Source: Dysgonomonas mossii DSM 22836 (lineage in GTDB: Bacteria > Bacteroidota > Bacteroidia > Bacteroidales > Dysgonomonadaceae). Taken from it: a DNA stretch of 64,000 bases. A model generated the notes under the pieces. That model was given only the letters and a program-made list of their open reading frames with translations. It was not told the DNA's origin and made no database searches. The position numbers were made by a program, and so were the translations under genes. The first letter of the stretch is position 1, and every line of letters begins with the position of its first letter. The DNA lies in assembly GCF_000213575.1 (NCBI RefSeq), contig NZ_GL892006.1, forward strand, positions 671,840-735,839. Direction: 5' to 3'. Positions 37,786 through 46,596 of this stretch are shown one piece after another.

Positions 37786-38550
37786 ATGGGTAAAATTATA
37801 GCATTAGCTAATCAAAAGGGTGGCGTAGGAAAAACCACCACCACAATCAACTTGGCGGCATCGTTGGCAGCACTCGAAAAAAAGGTACTGGTAGTAGACG
37901 CCGACCCTCAAGCAAATGCATCTTCCGGGCTTGGGGTAGACATAAAGAAAGTAAACAAAACGATCTATGAATGCCTTATCGGCACAGCATTGCCCAAAGA
38001 TGCAATCGTAAATACCGACATAGAACGCCTTGATGTATTGCCTTCGCACATCAATCTGGTAGGAGCCGAATTGGAAATGCTGAACATAGAAAACAGGGAA
38101 AAACAACTGGCAGCAGTGTTAGTTCCCCTGAAGGCCGATTATGATTTTATACTCATCGACTGCTCTCCGTCATTGGGGTTGATTACAGTAAATGCGCTTA
38201 CAGCGGCAGACTCTATCATCATACCCGTGCAGTGCGAATATTTCGCCCTCGAAGGAATCAGCAAATTACTGAATACAATAAAGATAATAAAGAACAAGCT
38301 AAACCCGGCATTAGAAATAGAAGGATTCCTTCTCACGATGTACGATGCCCGTTTGCGCTTGGCAAACCAAATATATGAAGAGGTGAAAAACCACTTCCAA
38401 GACTTGGTATTTACTACCGTTATACAGCGAAATATAAAACTCAGCGAATCGCAAAGTTTCGCTCAGCCGGTATTGGTATACGATGCAGCATCCAAAGGAG
38501 CAGTCAATCATATGCAGCTGGCGCAAGAGCTTATTGAGAAAAATTCTTAA
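37786..38550 (+). CDS. parA: Chromosome partitioning ATPase ParA/Soj
   Basis: A 254-residue Walker-type ATPase with KGGVGKTTT at residues 10-18 (deviant Walker A), the ParA-type ADPQANASSGLG and IDCSPSLGL. It moves ParB-parS complexes to segregate the chromosome origin. The open frame extends 11 codons upstream, but this ATG gives the standard MGKIIALANQKGGVGK start. It pairs with parB 34 bases downstream. Confidence 0.96.
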   Translation: MGKIIALANQKGGVGKTTTTINLAASLAALEKKVLVVDADPQANASSGLGVDIKKVNKTIYECLIGTALPKDAIVNTDIERLDVLPSHINLVGAELEMLNIENREKQLAAVLVPLKADYDFILIDCSPSLGLITVNALTAADSIIIPVQCEYFALEGISKLLNTIKIIKNKLNPALEIEGFLLTMYDARLRLANQIYEEVKNHFQDLVFTTVIQRNIKLSESQSFAQPVLVYDAASKGAVNHMQLAQELIEKNS

Positions 38551-38584
38551 CTTTGTTTTTCTGTAGAATATATAACTAACAATT

Positions 38585-39493
38585 ATGGCTAAAAAAATGG
38601 TTTTAGGAAGAGGACTCGATGCACTGATTGCCATTGACGAAGTAAAGACCGAAGGCTCTTCCTCTATCAACGAAATAGAATTGTCGAAAATACAGGCTAA
38701 TCCCGATCAGCCAAGACGTATTTTTGATGATGAAGCATTACAAGAGCTTGCATCTTCTATTCGCCAGATAGGTGTTATACAGCCAATTACTTTACGAAAA
38801 ATAAACGAAGACTCATATCAGATCATAGCCGGAGAACGTCGCTACAGAGCTTCACTCATGGCCTCCCTGACTACAATCCCTGCATATATAAAAACTGCAG
38901 AGGACGAAAATGTGATGGAGATGGCCCTTGTGGAAAATATCCAGCGTGAAGACCTAAACTCGATAGAAATAGCTTTGGCATATCAAAATCTGATAGAAAC
39001 ATATAATCTCACACAGGAACGCCTGAGTGAGCGTATAGGCAAAAAAAGAACAACAATAGCCAACTACCTGCGCTTGTTGAAGCTTCCGGCTGAAATACAA
39101 ATGGGAATCAGAGACAAGAAGATAGATATGGCACACGCCCGTACACTTGTCACTCTCGAAGACCCTACCGCTCAACTCGAAGTATACGAACTGATACTTG
39201 AAGAAGGGCTGTCGGTACGCAAAGTAGAAGAATACGTAAGAGCTATCAGCAAGGGAGAAAAGCTTGAAGACCTGCTTAAAGAAGAGAAAGCAGTAGAAAC
39301 CGTAAAAAAAGCGGGAATAAAAAAGGCGACACCCGAAGAATTTGAATTGTTGAAAGACCATTTATCAAAATTCTTTTCTACAAAGGTTCAACTGACTTGC
39401 AACGAAAAAGGAAAAGGGAAAATAAGCATCCCTTTCAAGTCGGAAGAAGATCTGGAAAAAATTATAGCTATTTTTGACCAATTAAAAAAATAA
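38585..39493 (+). CDS. parB: Chromosome partitioning protein ParB
   Basis: A 302-residue ParB with the CTP/DNA-binding core: IQANPDQPRR, GERRYRASLMA, LVENIQREDLN and a helix-turn-helix near residue 140 (LTQERLSERIGKKRTTIAN). The C-terminal dimer domain is KSEEDLEKIIAIFDQL. ParB loads at parS sites; no good parS is seen here. Directly followed by the DUF5683 gene. Confidence 0.96.
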   Translation: MAKKMVLGRGLDALIAIDEVKTEGSSSINEIELSKIQANPDQPRRIFDDEALQELASSIRQIGVIQPITLRKINEDSYQIIAGERRYRASLMASLTTIPAYIKTAEDENVMEMALVENIQREDLNSIEIALAYQNLIETYNLTQERLSERIGKKRTTIANYLRLLKLPAEIQMGIRDKKIDMAHARTLVTLEDPTAQLEVYELILEEGLSVRKVEEYVRAISKGEKLEDLLKEEKAVETVKKAGIKKATPEEFELLKDHLSKFFSTKVQLTCNEKGKGKISIPFKSEEDLEKIIAIFDQLKK

Positions 39494-39519
39494 AACGAAG
39501 TATTCTCCGTAATATCTAT

Positions 39520-40218
39520 ATGAGGAAGGGGTTAATAATTGGTTTGTGTTGCGTTTTAGGGAACTTTTATCTGAGTAGCAATGCTCAGGAGGCACTTCCA
39601 AATGATTCTACCATTCTCAAAAATGCACGGCGGGAAGCAAAACAAAACGCTATCAAGAGTGATACCGTATCTCCGCTGATAAAGGAAAAACCTGTAGTAG
39701 TATTAGGCGATTCTATAATTACGATTGGCAAACCTGAGTTTAAGCCCGACTCTAAAAAGGCAGTCTTATATTCGGCTATCTTTCCGGGAGCAGGGCAGAT
39801 CTACAACCGCAAATACTGGAAACTACCCATTATCTATGGAGGCGCATTAGGGCTTACCTATGCCATAACATGGAATGGAGCACGTTACAACGAGTATTCG
39901 CAAGCTTATAAAGACTTGGTATTGGGAACAGGAACAAGTTATCTGAACTTTATAAGCAACAAAGACGTACAGGCAAATAAACAAGTTTGGATCGATAGAT
40001 TTAAGCGTCAGAAAGACTTTTTCAGGAGAAATCGCGACCTGGCTATTATTGCTTCGGTTGGAGTATATGCACTATGTATGATCGACGCGTATGTCGATGC
40101 TCAATTATATGATTTTGATATGTCTCCGGATCTATCCATGCGGATTGAACCCATGATCTGGATACCGACACCCTATTCTAAAGCCGCTTTCGGGCTTCAA
40201 TGTATTATAAATTTTTAA
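39520..40218 (+). CDS. DUF5683-family protein
   Basis: A 232-residue protein with signal peptide (MRKGLIIGLCCVLGNFYLSSNAQ) and membrane segments (AVLYSAIFPGAGQIYNRKYWK, IIYGGALGLTYAI, AIIASVGVYALCMIDAYV). The PGAGQIYNRKYWK motif marks DUF5683, which occurs beside parAB and a LysM transglycosylase in Bacteroidota. Probably an envelope protein of unknown role. Confidence 0.85.
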   Translation: MRKGLIIGLCCVLGNFYLSSNAQEALPNDSTILKNARREAKQNAIKSDTVSPLIKEKPVVVLGDSIITIGKPEFKPDSKKAVLYSAIFPGAGQIYNRKYWKLPIIYGGALGLTYAITWNGARYNEYSQAYKDLVLGTGTSYLNFISNKDVQANKQVWIDRFKRQKDFFRRNRDLAIIASVGVYALCMIDAYVDAQLYDFDMSPDLSMRIEPMIWIPTPYSKAAFGLQCIINF

Positions 40219-40244
40219 ACTAAGCAGGGTTCCTATCCCTTGCT

Positions 40245-42248
40245 ATGTATCATAAAAAAACACTTATGCTGAGAAAAATTATATTTACCGGATTTCTTAT
40301 TGGCTGCTCACTCGCAGTCGTCGGGCAAAGTAATCGCAAATCTCTCGCATTACGCGACACAATCACAGACAATTCGATTATTTTCCCTGCAGACATGGAG
40401 CAAAATTACGACCAGTTGTTGTCTACATGGAGTAAGAATGTTAAATATGGAGACGATTGCAAATCACTAAGCGACCTGCCAATCGTTTTTGACGATTCGA
40501 TTTACATACGCCGCTTGTATAGCCTGCCTACTAAGATGGAGTTGGTATTCAACCCCGTAGTAAGAAGCTATATAGAAATGTATGCCGGACGTAGAAAAAA
40601 TCAGGTGAGCTACATGCTGGGAGAAGGAAAATATTATTTCCCGCTATTTGAAGAAGCTCTCGACCGTGAAGGATTACCTCTCGAACTAAAATATCTGCCC
40701 GTTATAGAATCAGCACTCAATCCTATTGCCCGCTCAAGAGTAGGAGCAACAGGACTTTGGCAATTCATGGCAAGTACCGGAAAGATGTACGATCTGGAGA
40801 TAAACAGTCTGGTAGACGAACGCCGCGACCCGATGAAGTCGACAAATGCCGCAGCCAAATACCTCAAAGATTTATACTCTATCTATGGCGACTGGAATCT
40901 TGTGATTGCTGCATACAACTGCGGACCCGGAAATGTAAACAAAGCCATACGACGCAGTGGAGGACAAACCGACTATTGGGCTATCTACCCTTATCTGCCT
41001 CGCGAAACCAGAGGATATGTACCTGCATTTATCGCTGCTACATATATAATGAATTATTACAACGACCATAATATCTGTCCTATAGAGTGTAGCAATCCGG
41101 CATCGATGGACTCGTTGATGATTAATAAAAACGTGCACTTCCAGCAAATCGCCGATATAATAAATGTATCTGTTGACGACTTGCGCCAGTTCAACCCTCA
41201 GTTTAAGAGCGACATAATACCCGGCGAATACAAAGGATATGCACTGAACCTGCCAATACAAAAGGTATCTGCATTTATCGAGAACAAGGATACAATATAC
41301 GCTCATAAGTTTGAAGAGCTGATGCCGCACCGCAAGGTTGCAGGACTGGATGTAGTTGGCGGAGGCACATCGGGCTCCAAAACAATTACCTATCGGGTAA
41401 AAAGAGGAGACACACTATCTAAGCTGGCAAACAAATACGGAGTAACATCCAATCAGATAAAACAATGGAATAGCCTATCGTCTAACAAACTGACAGTAGG
41501 TAGACGCCTGAAAATATATCGTGAAGTTCCGCAAAAAGCAGAACAACAATCAGGCGAAGCAGTATTGGCATCCAATACTCAAAGCTCGGGTAATACAAGC
41601 AATCAGTCGGTAAATACCATAAAAAAAACCGAAGCTAAAACAGTAACCTCGTACTACAAAATTCGCAGAGGTGATACTTGGTCTGGGATAGCAAAGAAGA
41701 ACGGAACAACAGTGGCTCAGCTAAAGAAATGGAACAATATAAAAAACAATAGCCTGATAGCCGGCAAGCAACTGAAAATTCAGAAAACAAAATATATTGA
41801 GGTAGAAGAAGAAGTAGCTGTACAAAACAAACTGAGTGAGCCGATATTGCCAACAGTAGAAATAGATACAGCCTTTACAGCATCACTCTTCGACACCTAC
41901 CTGAAAAAAGTAGGAACAGAACGAGATGAATCTCAGCTTCCTCGTGTACGCATAGCTTCAGACGATAGCGACGATGAAGACGACAACTCTACTGCTAAAG
42001 AAACCCGCTCGGCAGGTGAATCCAAAATTATATACCACAAAGTAAGAATTGGAGAAACCATTACACAGATAGCTTCACGCTATAATGTAACAAAAAAGGA
42101 GATCATAACTTGGAATAAGCTGTCATCGAATGTAGCAAAGGTTGGACAACGATTATTGATCATTCTTCCCGACAGCAGAACCGAGGGTGCATCGAATATC
42201 AAAGCGCAACAGCCAACAAAAGACGAAACGCTTACAGCCGGCAACTAA
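40245..42248 (+). CDS. Lytic murein transglycosylase with three LysM domains (MltD-like)
   Basis: A 667-residue exported enzyme that cleaves peptidoglycan glycan strands. Signal peptide IFTGFLIGCSLAVVG; SLT domain with catalytic Glu in VIESALNPIARSRVGATGLW and ending YNCGPGNVNKAI (about residues 145-235); then three LysM repeats at about 383-425, 465-510 and 598-640 (RGDTLSKLANKYG, RGDTWSGIAKKNG, IGETITQIASRYN). The second ATG (40266) may be the true start since it gives a better signal peptide. Its position after parAB-DUF5683 and before rel is a common Bacteroidota arrangement. Confidence 0.92.
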   Translation: MYHKKTLMLRKIIFTGFLIGCSLAVVGQSNRKSLALRDTITDNSIIFPADMEQNYDQLLSTWSKNVKYGDDCKSLSDLPIVFDDSIYIRRLYSLPTKMELVFNPVVRSYIEMYAGRRKNQVSYMLGEGKYYFPLFEEALDREGLPLELKYLPVIESALNPIARSRVGATGLWQFMASTGKMYDLEINSLVDERRDPMKSTNAAAKYLKDLYSIYGDWNLVIAAYNCGPGNVNKAIRRSGGQTDYWAIYPYLPRETRGYVPAFIAATYIMNYYNDHNICPIECSNPASMDSLMINKNVHFQQIADIINVSVDDLRQFNPQFKSDIIPGEYKGYALNLPIQKVSAFIENKDTIYAHKFEELMPHRKVAGLDVVGGGTSGSKTITYRVKRGDTLSKLANKYGVTSNQIKQWNSLSSNKLTVGRRLKIYREVPQKAEQQSGEAVLASNTQSSGNTSNQSVNTIKKTEAKTVTSYYKIRRGDTWSGIAKKNGTTVAQLKKWNNIKNNSLIAGKQLKIQKTKYIEVEEEVAVQNKLSEPILPTVEIDTAFTASLFDTYLKKVGTERDESQLPRVRIASDDSDDEDDNSTAKETRSAGESKIIYHKVRIGETITQIASRYNVTKKEIITWNKLSSNVAKVGQRLLIILPDSRTEGASNIKAQQPTKDETLTAGN

Positions 42249-42320
42249 TAAGGAAATAAAACATTATTGTTAAAACCACTTTATTGCAACACTCTTGCTG
42301 TTAATTGTCGTTGAATTTAC

Positions 42321-42328
42321 TATTTTTG
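42321..42328 (+). promoter_or_regulatory. Promoter -7 element of rel
   Basis: TATTTTTG fits TAnnTTTG and ends 18 bases before the rel ATG. No good -33 TTTG is at the right distance (TTGC about 22 bases upstream). Confidence 0.4.
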
Positions 42329-42346
42329 TATCCTTACTGAATATTT

Positions 42347-44614
42347 ATGGGTAAAGAGGATACACATACGAATGATGATTTAGCCATCGAGGCGGAATTT
42401 AACGGTCTGATCGATGATTATCTTAAGACGAACCACAGGCGCAAGGTAGAAATTATTACCAAAGCTTTCCTTCTGGCAAAGGAGGCTCACAAAGGAGCCC
42501 GTCGCCGTTCGGGAGAGCCATATATTATGCACCCGATAGCCGTCGCACGCATTGTTTGCGGCGAGATAGGGCTGGGTTCCACATCCATCTGTGCGGCATT
42601 GCTGCACGACGTGGTAGAAGATACCGAATATACAGTAGAAGATATAAAAGTTCTCTTTGGTGAGAAAATAGCTCAGATTGTAGACGGGCTGACAAAAATA
42701 TCGAGTGGCATGTTTGGGGAGAATGTTTCGGCACAGGCCGAGAATTTCAGGAAACTGCTGCTTACCATGTCGGACGATATCCGTGTTATCCTGGTCAAGA
42801 TAGCCGACCGCTTGCACAACATGCGAACATTGGGGTCTATGGCGCCGGCCAAGCAATACAAAATAGCCGGAGAAACCATGTTTATTTATGCCCCCCTCGC
42901 CCATCGCTTAGGACTATTTGCCATAAAAACAGAACTTGAAGAACTCAGCTTCAAATGGGAAAACCCACAAATATATCAGGAAATATCATCCAAACTTCAA
43001 GAAACACACCTCTCGAGAAAAGACCTCTACGAACATTTTGCACAACCTGTTATAGAAAAACTGAATGAGCTTGGATTTAAATACGAAATCAGGGCGCGAG
43101 ACAAATCGGTGTATTCTATCTGGAACAAGATGCAAGCCAAAGGTGTGCCATTCGAGGAGATATACGATATATTCGCTGTCCGCATCATTTTCGAAAACGA
43201 ACTCGGTGTAGACGAGAAAAAGCGATGTTGGGATATATATTCCGTCATAACAGACATTTACAAGCTTCGCCCCGACCGTATCCGAGACTGGGTAAGCCGT
43301 CCCAAAGCCAACGGTTATCAGGCACTGCACCTCACCGTAATGGGACCCGACGGGCAGTGGGTAGAAATACAAATACGCAGTCGTCGAATGGACGATGTCG
43401 CAGAAAAAGGATTTGCGGCACATTGGAAATACAAAGAAGGCAAAGTAGAAGAAGATACCGAGCTAGACAAGTGGCTCAAAACAATTCAGGAAATACTGGA
43501 AAGCCCAAGCCCGAACGCACTGGACTTTTTGGATACAATAAAACTCAATCTCTTTTCGCAAGAGATATTCGTATTCACCCCAAAAGGTGAAATCAGGACA
43601 TTGGCGCAGGGAGCCACAGCTTTAGACTTTGCTTACGATCTGCATTCCGACATCGGAGACCATTGCATCGGAGCCAAAGTAAATCATAAGCTCGTTCCGC
43701 TGAGTGAGAAGCTAAAAAGTGGAGATCAGGTAGAAATACTTACATCCAAATCGCAGATACCTAAGTTCGAATGGCTGAGCATCGTTACTACTGCCAAAGC
43801 CCGCACAAAGGTAGAATATGCTCTGCGAAAACTGAAAAGGGACATCGCCAAGCAAGGAGAGGAAATGCTTTACAAAAGCACCGAAGGCTCAACGATAGAG
43901 ATTACGCAGCCTATCCTCGACAAAATGATGGACTACTATCAGAAAACGAATAAAGAAGATCTTTTCTATGCTATCGGCAACCAAGAAATAGCTCTGCCAC
44001 AGAAAATAGAAAAGCTGCTAACGCTAAAAAAGCAAAACCCTAACAATGGTATATTCAGCTACATGAAACAAGCATTGCATGTAGGCAAAAAAATAGGGAA
44101 AGCAGAAACAAAAATATCGGAGAACGAGCCGATAGACCCTAAAAAAACATATATCCTCGAAGAAGATTCTTTCAACAAGAATTTTATAATGCCAACCTGC
44201 TGCAACCCCATTCCGGGCGACAAGGTAATCGGATATATTACAGACAACAACGAAGTAGAAGTACACAGCATAAACTGCCCCGTAGCACTCAAACTGAAAG
44301 CCAGCTACGGCAACAGGATTGTAAACCTCGAATGGGGTAGCTATACACAATTTCCGTTCATTTCGGCCATCACCATCAACGGTATCGACCGCATAGGAAT
44401 GCTCAACGACATCACAAAAGTGATCACTGCCGGGTCGCTGAATATCAAAAACATGAGCATAGAATCGAACGATGGCGTATTTGAAGGGCGAATCGTGGTA
44501 AACGTTCACGATGTGAACGACTTGCAGGCATTATGCGCTCGCTTAGCCAAAATAAAGGGAGTAAAAGCCGTTAACAGGAAGCAAATCGGAGGAGAATATA
44601 CTCAACCTGTATAA
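42347..44614 (+). CDS. rel: Bifunctional (p)ppGpp synthetase/hydrolase
   Basis: A 755-residue RelA/SpoT homologue that makes and degrades (p)ppGpp. HD hydrolase: HPIAVARIVCGEIGLGSTSI and LLHDVVEDTEYT (about residues 60-95). Synthetase: RDKSVYSIWNKMQ, DIFAVRIIF, and NGYQALHLTVMGPDG (250-340). TGS domain: FVFTPKGEIRTLAQGATALDF; zinc-finger-like CCNPIPGDKVIG and a C-terminal ACT domain. Intact HD residues suggest both activities are retained, as in the single Rel of many bacteria. Confidence 0.95.
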   Translation: MGKEDTHTNDDLAIEAEFNGLIDDYLKTNHRRKVEIITKAFLLAKEAHKGARRRSGEPYIMHPIAVARIVCGEIGLGSTSICAALLHDVVEDTEYTVEDIKVLFGEKIAQIVDGLTKISSGMFGENVSAQAENFRKLLLTMSDDIRVILVKIADRLHNMRTLGSMAPAKQYKIAGETMFIYAPLAHRLGLFAIKTELEELSFKWENPQIYQEISSKLQETHLSRKDLYEHFAQPVIEKLNELGFKYEIRARDKSVYSIWNKMQAKGVPFEEIYDIFAVRIIFENELGVDEKKRCWDIYSVITDIYKLRPDRIRDWVSRPKANGYQALHLTVMGPDGQWVEIQIRSRRMDDVAEKGFAAHWKYKEGKVEEDTELDKWLKTIQEILESPSPNALDFLDTIKLNLFSQEIFVFTPKGEIRTLAQGATALDFAYDLHSDIGDHCIGAKVNHKLVPLSEKLKSGDQVEILTSKSQIPKFEWLSIVTTAKARTKVEYALRKLKRDIAKQGEEMLYKSTEGSTIEITQPILDKMMDYYQKTNKEDLFYAIGNQEIALPQKIEKLLTLKKQNPNNGIFSYMKQALHVGKKIGKAETKISENEPIDPKKTYILEEDSFNKNFIMPTCCNPIPGDKVIGYITDNNEVEVHSINCPVALKLKASYGNRIVNLEWGSYTQFPFISAITINGIDRIGMLNDITKVITAGSLNIKNMSIESNDGVFEGRIVVNVHDVNDLQALCARLAKIKGVKAVNRKQIGGEYTQPV

Positions 44615-44651
44615 ATAAAAAATCTTAAGATCAACATATTCGCTTCCAAAA

Positions 44652-44683
44652 TTTGGAAAAAAAAATAAAATTCCCTAATTTTG
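44652..44683 (+). promoter_or_regulatory. Promoter of the rimP-nusA group
   Basis: TTTG (44652-44655), a 20-bp A-rich spacer, and TAATTTTG (44676-44683) match the Bacteroidota sigma consensus exactly. Transcription would start near 44690, leaving a leader of about 60 bases before the rimP ATG. Confidence 0.75.
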
Positions 44684-44706
44684 TATCCGAAATACAAAAG
44701 GGAGAG

Positions 44707-44731
44707 AAGGAGGCTGTGGCTTCCTTTTTTT
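44707..44731 (+). terminator. Terminator-like hairpin in the rimP leader
   Basis: AAGGAGGC / GCTTCCTT pair over 8 bp (one G-T pair) with loop TGTG, followed by seven T. It lies between the promoter and the rimP start codon, the layout of an attenuator. Confidence 0.7.
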
Positions 44732-44748
44732 ATTACTTGGTAAAAAAA

Positions 44749-45216
44749 ATGATAGAAAAAGAACTCATAAGAGATATCACAGAGAAATATCTGGAAGGAA
44801 CAACAATGTTTCTTGTAGATGTAGTGGTAAAACCCGGCAATGCAATAGTTGTAGAAGTAGACAGCGACGAAGGTGTAAGCATTGACGACTGCATTGCATT
44901 GAGCCGCAATATAGAATCGCATCTAGACAGAGAAGCGGAAGATTTTGAGCTCGAAGTAGGATCGGCAGGTATAACTTCTCCTCTGAAAATACCACGCCAG
45001 TACAAGAAATATATTGGTAACGAAGTAGAAGTGCTGACAAAGAAAGGACAAAAACTTTCGGGTGTACTCAAATCGTGCGACGATAATTCTTTTGTAATTA
45101 CCGTTACCAAGATGGTGAAACCCGATGGAGGGAAAAAGAAAGTTGCAGTAGACGAAGATTTCTCTTTTGTTTATCAAGACGTAAAACATACAAAATATTT
45201 AATAAGATTTAAATAA
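44749..45216 (+). CDS. rimP: Ribosome maturation factor RimP
   Basis: RimP assists 30S subunit assembly. The 155-residue protein starts MIEKELIRDITEKYLEG and has the N-terminal alpha/beta domain (VDVVVKPGNAIVVEVDSDEGVS, CIALSRNIESHLD, FELEVGSAGITSPL) and the C-terminal SH3-like domain. The frame is open 32 codons upstream from a TTG, but that stretch overlaps the promoter and the hairpin, so the ATG is used. Gap to nusA is 5 bases. Confidence 0.92.
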   Translation: MIEKELIRDITEKYLEGTTMFLVDVVVKPGNAIVVEVDSDEGVSIDDCIALSRNIESHLDREAEDFELEVGSAGITSPLKIPRQYKKYIGNEVEVLTKKGQKLSGVLKSCDDNSFVITVTKMVKPDGGKKKVAVDEDFSFVYQDVKHTKYLIRFK

Positions 45217-45221
45217 CAACC

Positions 45222-46478
45222 ATGGCTAAGAAAGAAACTATCAATCTAATTGATACATTTTCAGAATTTAAAGAACTGAAGAGCATAGACAGAATGACTA
45301 TGATCAGTGTGCTCGAAGACTCTTTCCGCAATGTAATAGCAAAACTGTTTGGGTCGAATGATAATTATGACGTAATCATCAACCCCGACAAAGGAGACCT
45401 TGAGATATGGCGCAATCGTGTCATCGTAGAAGACGATCAATTAGAGGATGATAATACAGAAATTGCACTTTCGGAAGCCAAAAAGATAGACGAAGACTTT
45501 GAGGTAGGAGAAGAAGTGACAGACGAAGTATTTTTCGAAGACTTCGGACGTCGTGCCATCCTCAACCTTCGCCAGACGTTGACATCCAAAATACTTGAGC
45601 TGCAAAAAGAAAGCTTATACAACCGCTACAAAGAGAAGATAGGCGAAATCGTATCGGGTGAAGTTTACCAGATATGGAAAAAAGAAATCCTGTTGCTCGA
45701 TGACGAAAAAGAAGAACTTCTTTTACCTAAAACAGAACAGATCCCTAGCGACTTTTTCCGCAAAGGCGAGCATGTTCGTGCAGTAGTAGAAAGAGTTGAC
45801 AATAAGAACAACAATCCGAAGATTATTTTATCAAGAACTTCACCGACATTCCTCGAAAGATTGCTCGAGCTCGAAGTTCCTGAAATAAACGACGGACTGA
45901 TCACAATAAAAAACATAGCCCGCATACCGGGAGAAAGAGCCAAAGTAGCCGTAGAATCGTACGACGAACGCATCGACCCTGTGGGTGCCTGCGTAGGTAT
46001 GAAAGGATCGCGTATACATGGAATCGTGAGAGAGTTGCGCAACGAGAATATCGACATTATCAACTATACGTCGAATATGAATCTGTATATACAACGTGCC
46101 CTTAGCCCTGCCAAAATAACTTCGGTGAAGATCAATGAAGAAGAAAAACGTGCAGAAGTATTGCTACGTCCCGAAGAAGTATCACTTGCTATCGGTAAGG
46201 GCGGTTTCAATATCAAGCTGGCAAGTATGCTTACCGGATACACGATAGACGTGTACCGCGACATCGACGACTTCGACGAAGAAGACATCTACTTGGACGA
46301 GTTCCGCGACGAAATCGACGGATGGGTTATCGATCAGTTGAAAAAAATTGGTTGCGTTACAGCTAAAAACGTGTTGGCTACCGACAGAGACAAACTCATA
46401 CAGGAAGCCGACCTTGAAGAAAACACTGTAGACGAAATACTCAATATTTTACGTGCCGAATTTGATGATGAAGCTTAA
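45222..46478 (+). CDS. nusA: Transcription termination/antitermination factor NusA
   Basis: A 418-residue NusA: N-terminal RNA-polymerase-binding domain (about 1-130), S1 domain (YQIWKKEILLLDDEKE onward) and two KH domains with VGMKGSRIHGIVREL and KGGFNIKLAS. The C-terminal helix-hairpin-helix part is short (IGCVTAKNVLATDRDKL), as usual outside gammaproteobacteria. Coupled to rimP. Confidence 0.95.
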   Translation: MAKKETINLIDTFSEFKELKSIDRMTMISVLEDSFRNVIAKLFGSNDNYDVIINPDKGDLEIWRNRVIVEDDQLEDDNTEIALSEAKKIDEDFEVGEEVTDEVFFEDFGRRAILNLRQTLTSKILELQKESLYNRYKEKIGEIVSGEVYQIWKKEILLLDDEKEELLLPKTEQIPSDFFRKGEHVRAVVERVDNKNNNPKIILSRTSPTFLERLLELEVPEINDGLITIKNIARIPGERAKVAVESYDERIDPVGACVGMKGSRIHGIVRELRNENIDIINYTSNMNLYIQRALSPAKITSVKINEEEKRAEVLLRPEEVSLAIGKGGFNIKLASMLTGYTIDVYRDIDDFDEEDIYLDEFRDEIDGWVIDQLKKIGCVTAKNVLATDRDKLIQEADLEENTVDEILNILRAEFDDEA

Positions 46479-46484
46479 GCTTTA

Positions 46485-46516
46485 TTTGGTGATTAGCTGA
46501 TTTCTTAATACTTTTG
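46485..46516 (+). promoter_or_regulatory. Promoter of infB
   Basis: TTTG (46485-46488), a 20-bp spacer and TACTTTTG (46509-46516). The consensus match is complete, so infB can be transcribed apart from rimP-nusA, from about 46523, with a 70-base leader. Confidence 0.75.
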
Positions 46517-46596
46517 TATTTGGAGAAAGCCAACCTCATCTGTTTTCAGAAGCATTTATTGGGTTCACTGTCTATTTTTAGAATTAAAAAAAATAT

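Noticed and set aside
44653..44748. N-terminal extension of RimP from a TTG codon
   Set aside because: It overlaps the promoter and the leader hairpin and has no similarity to RimP; the ATG gives the normal N terminus.
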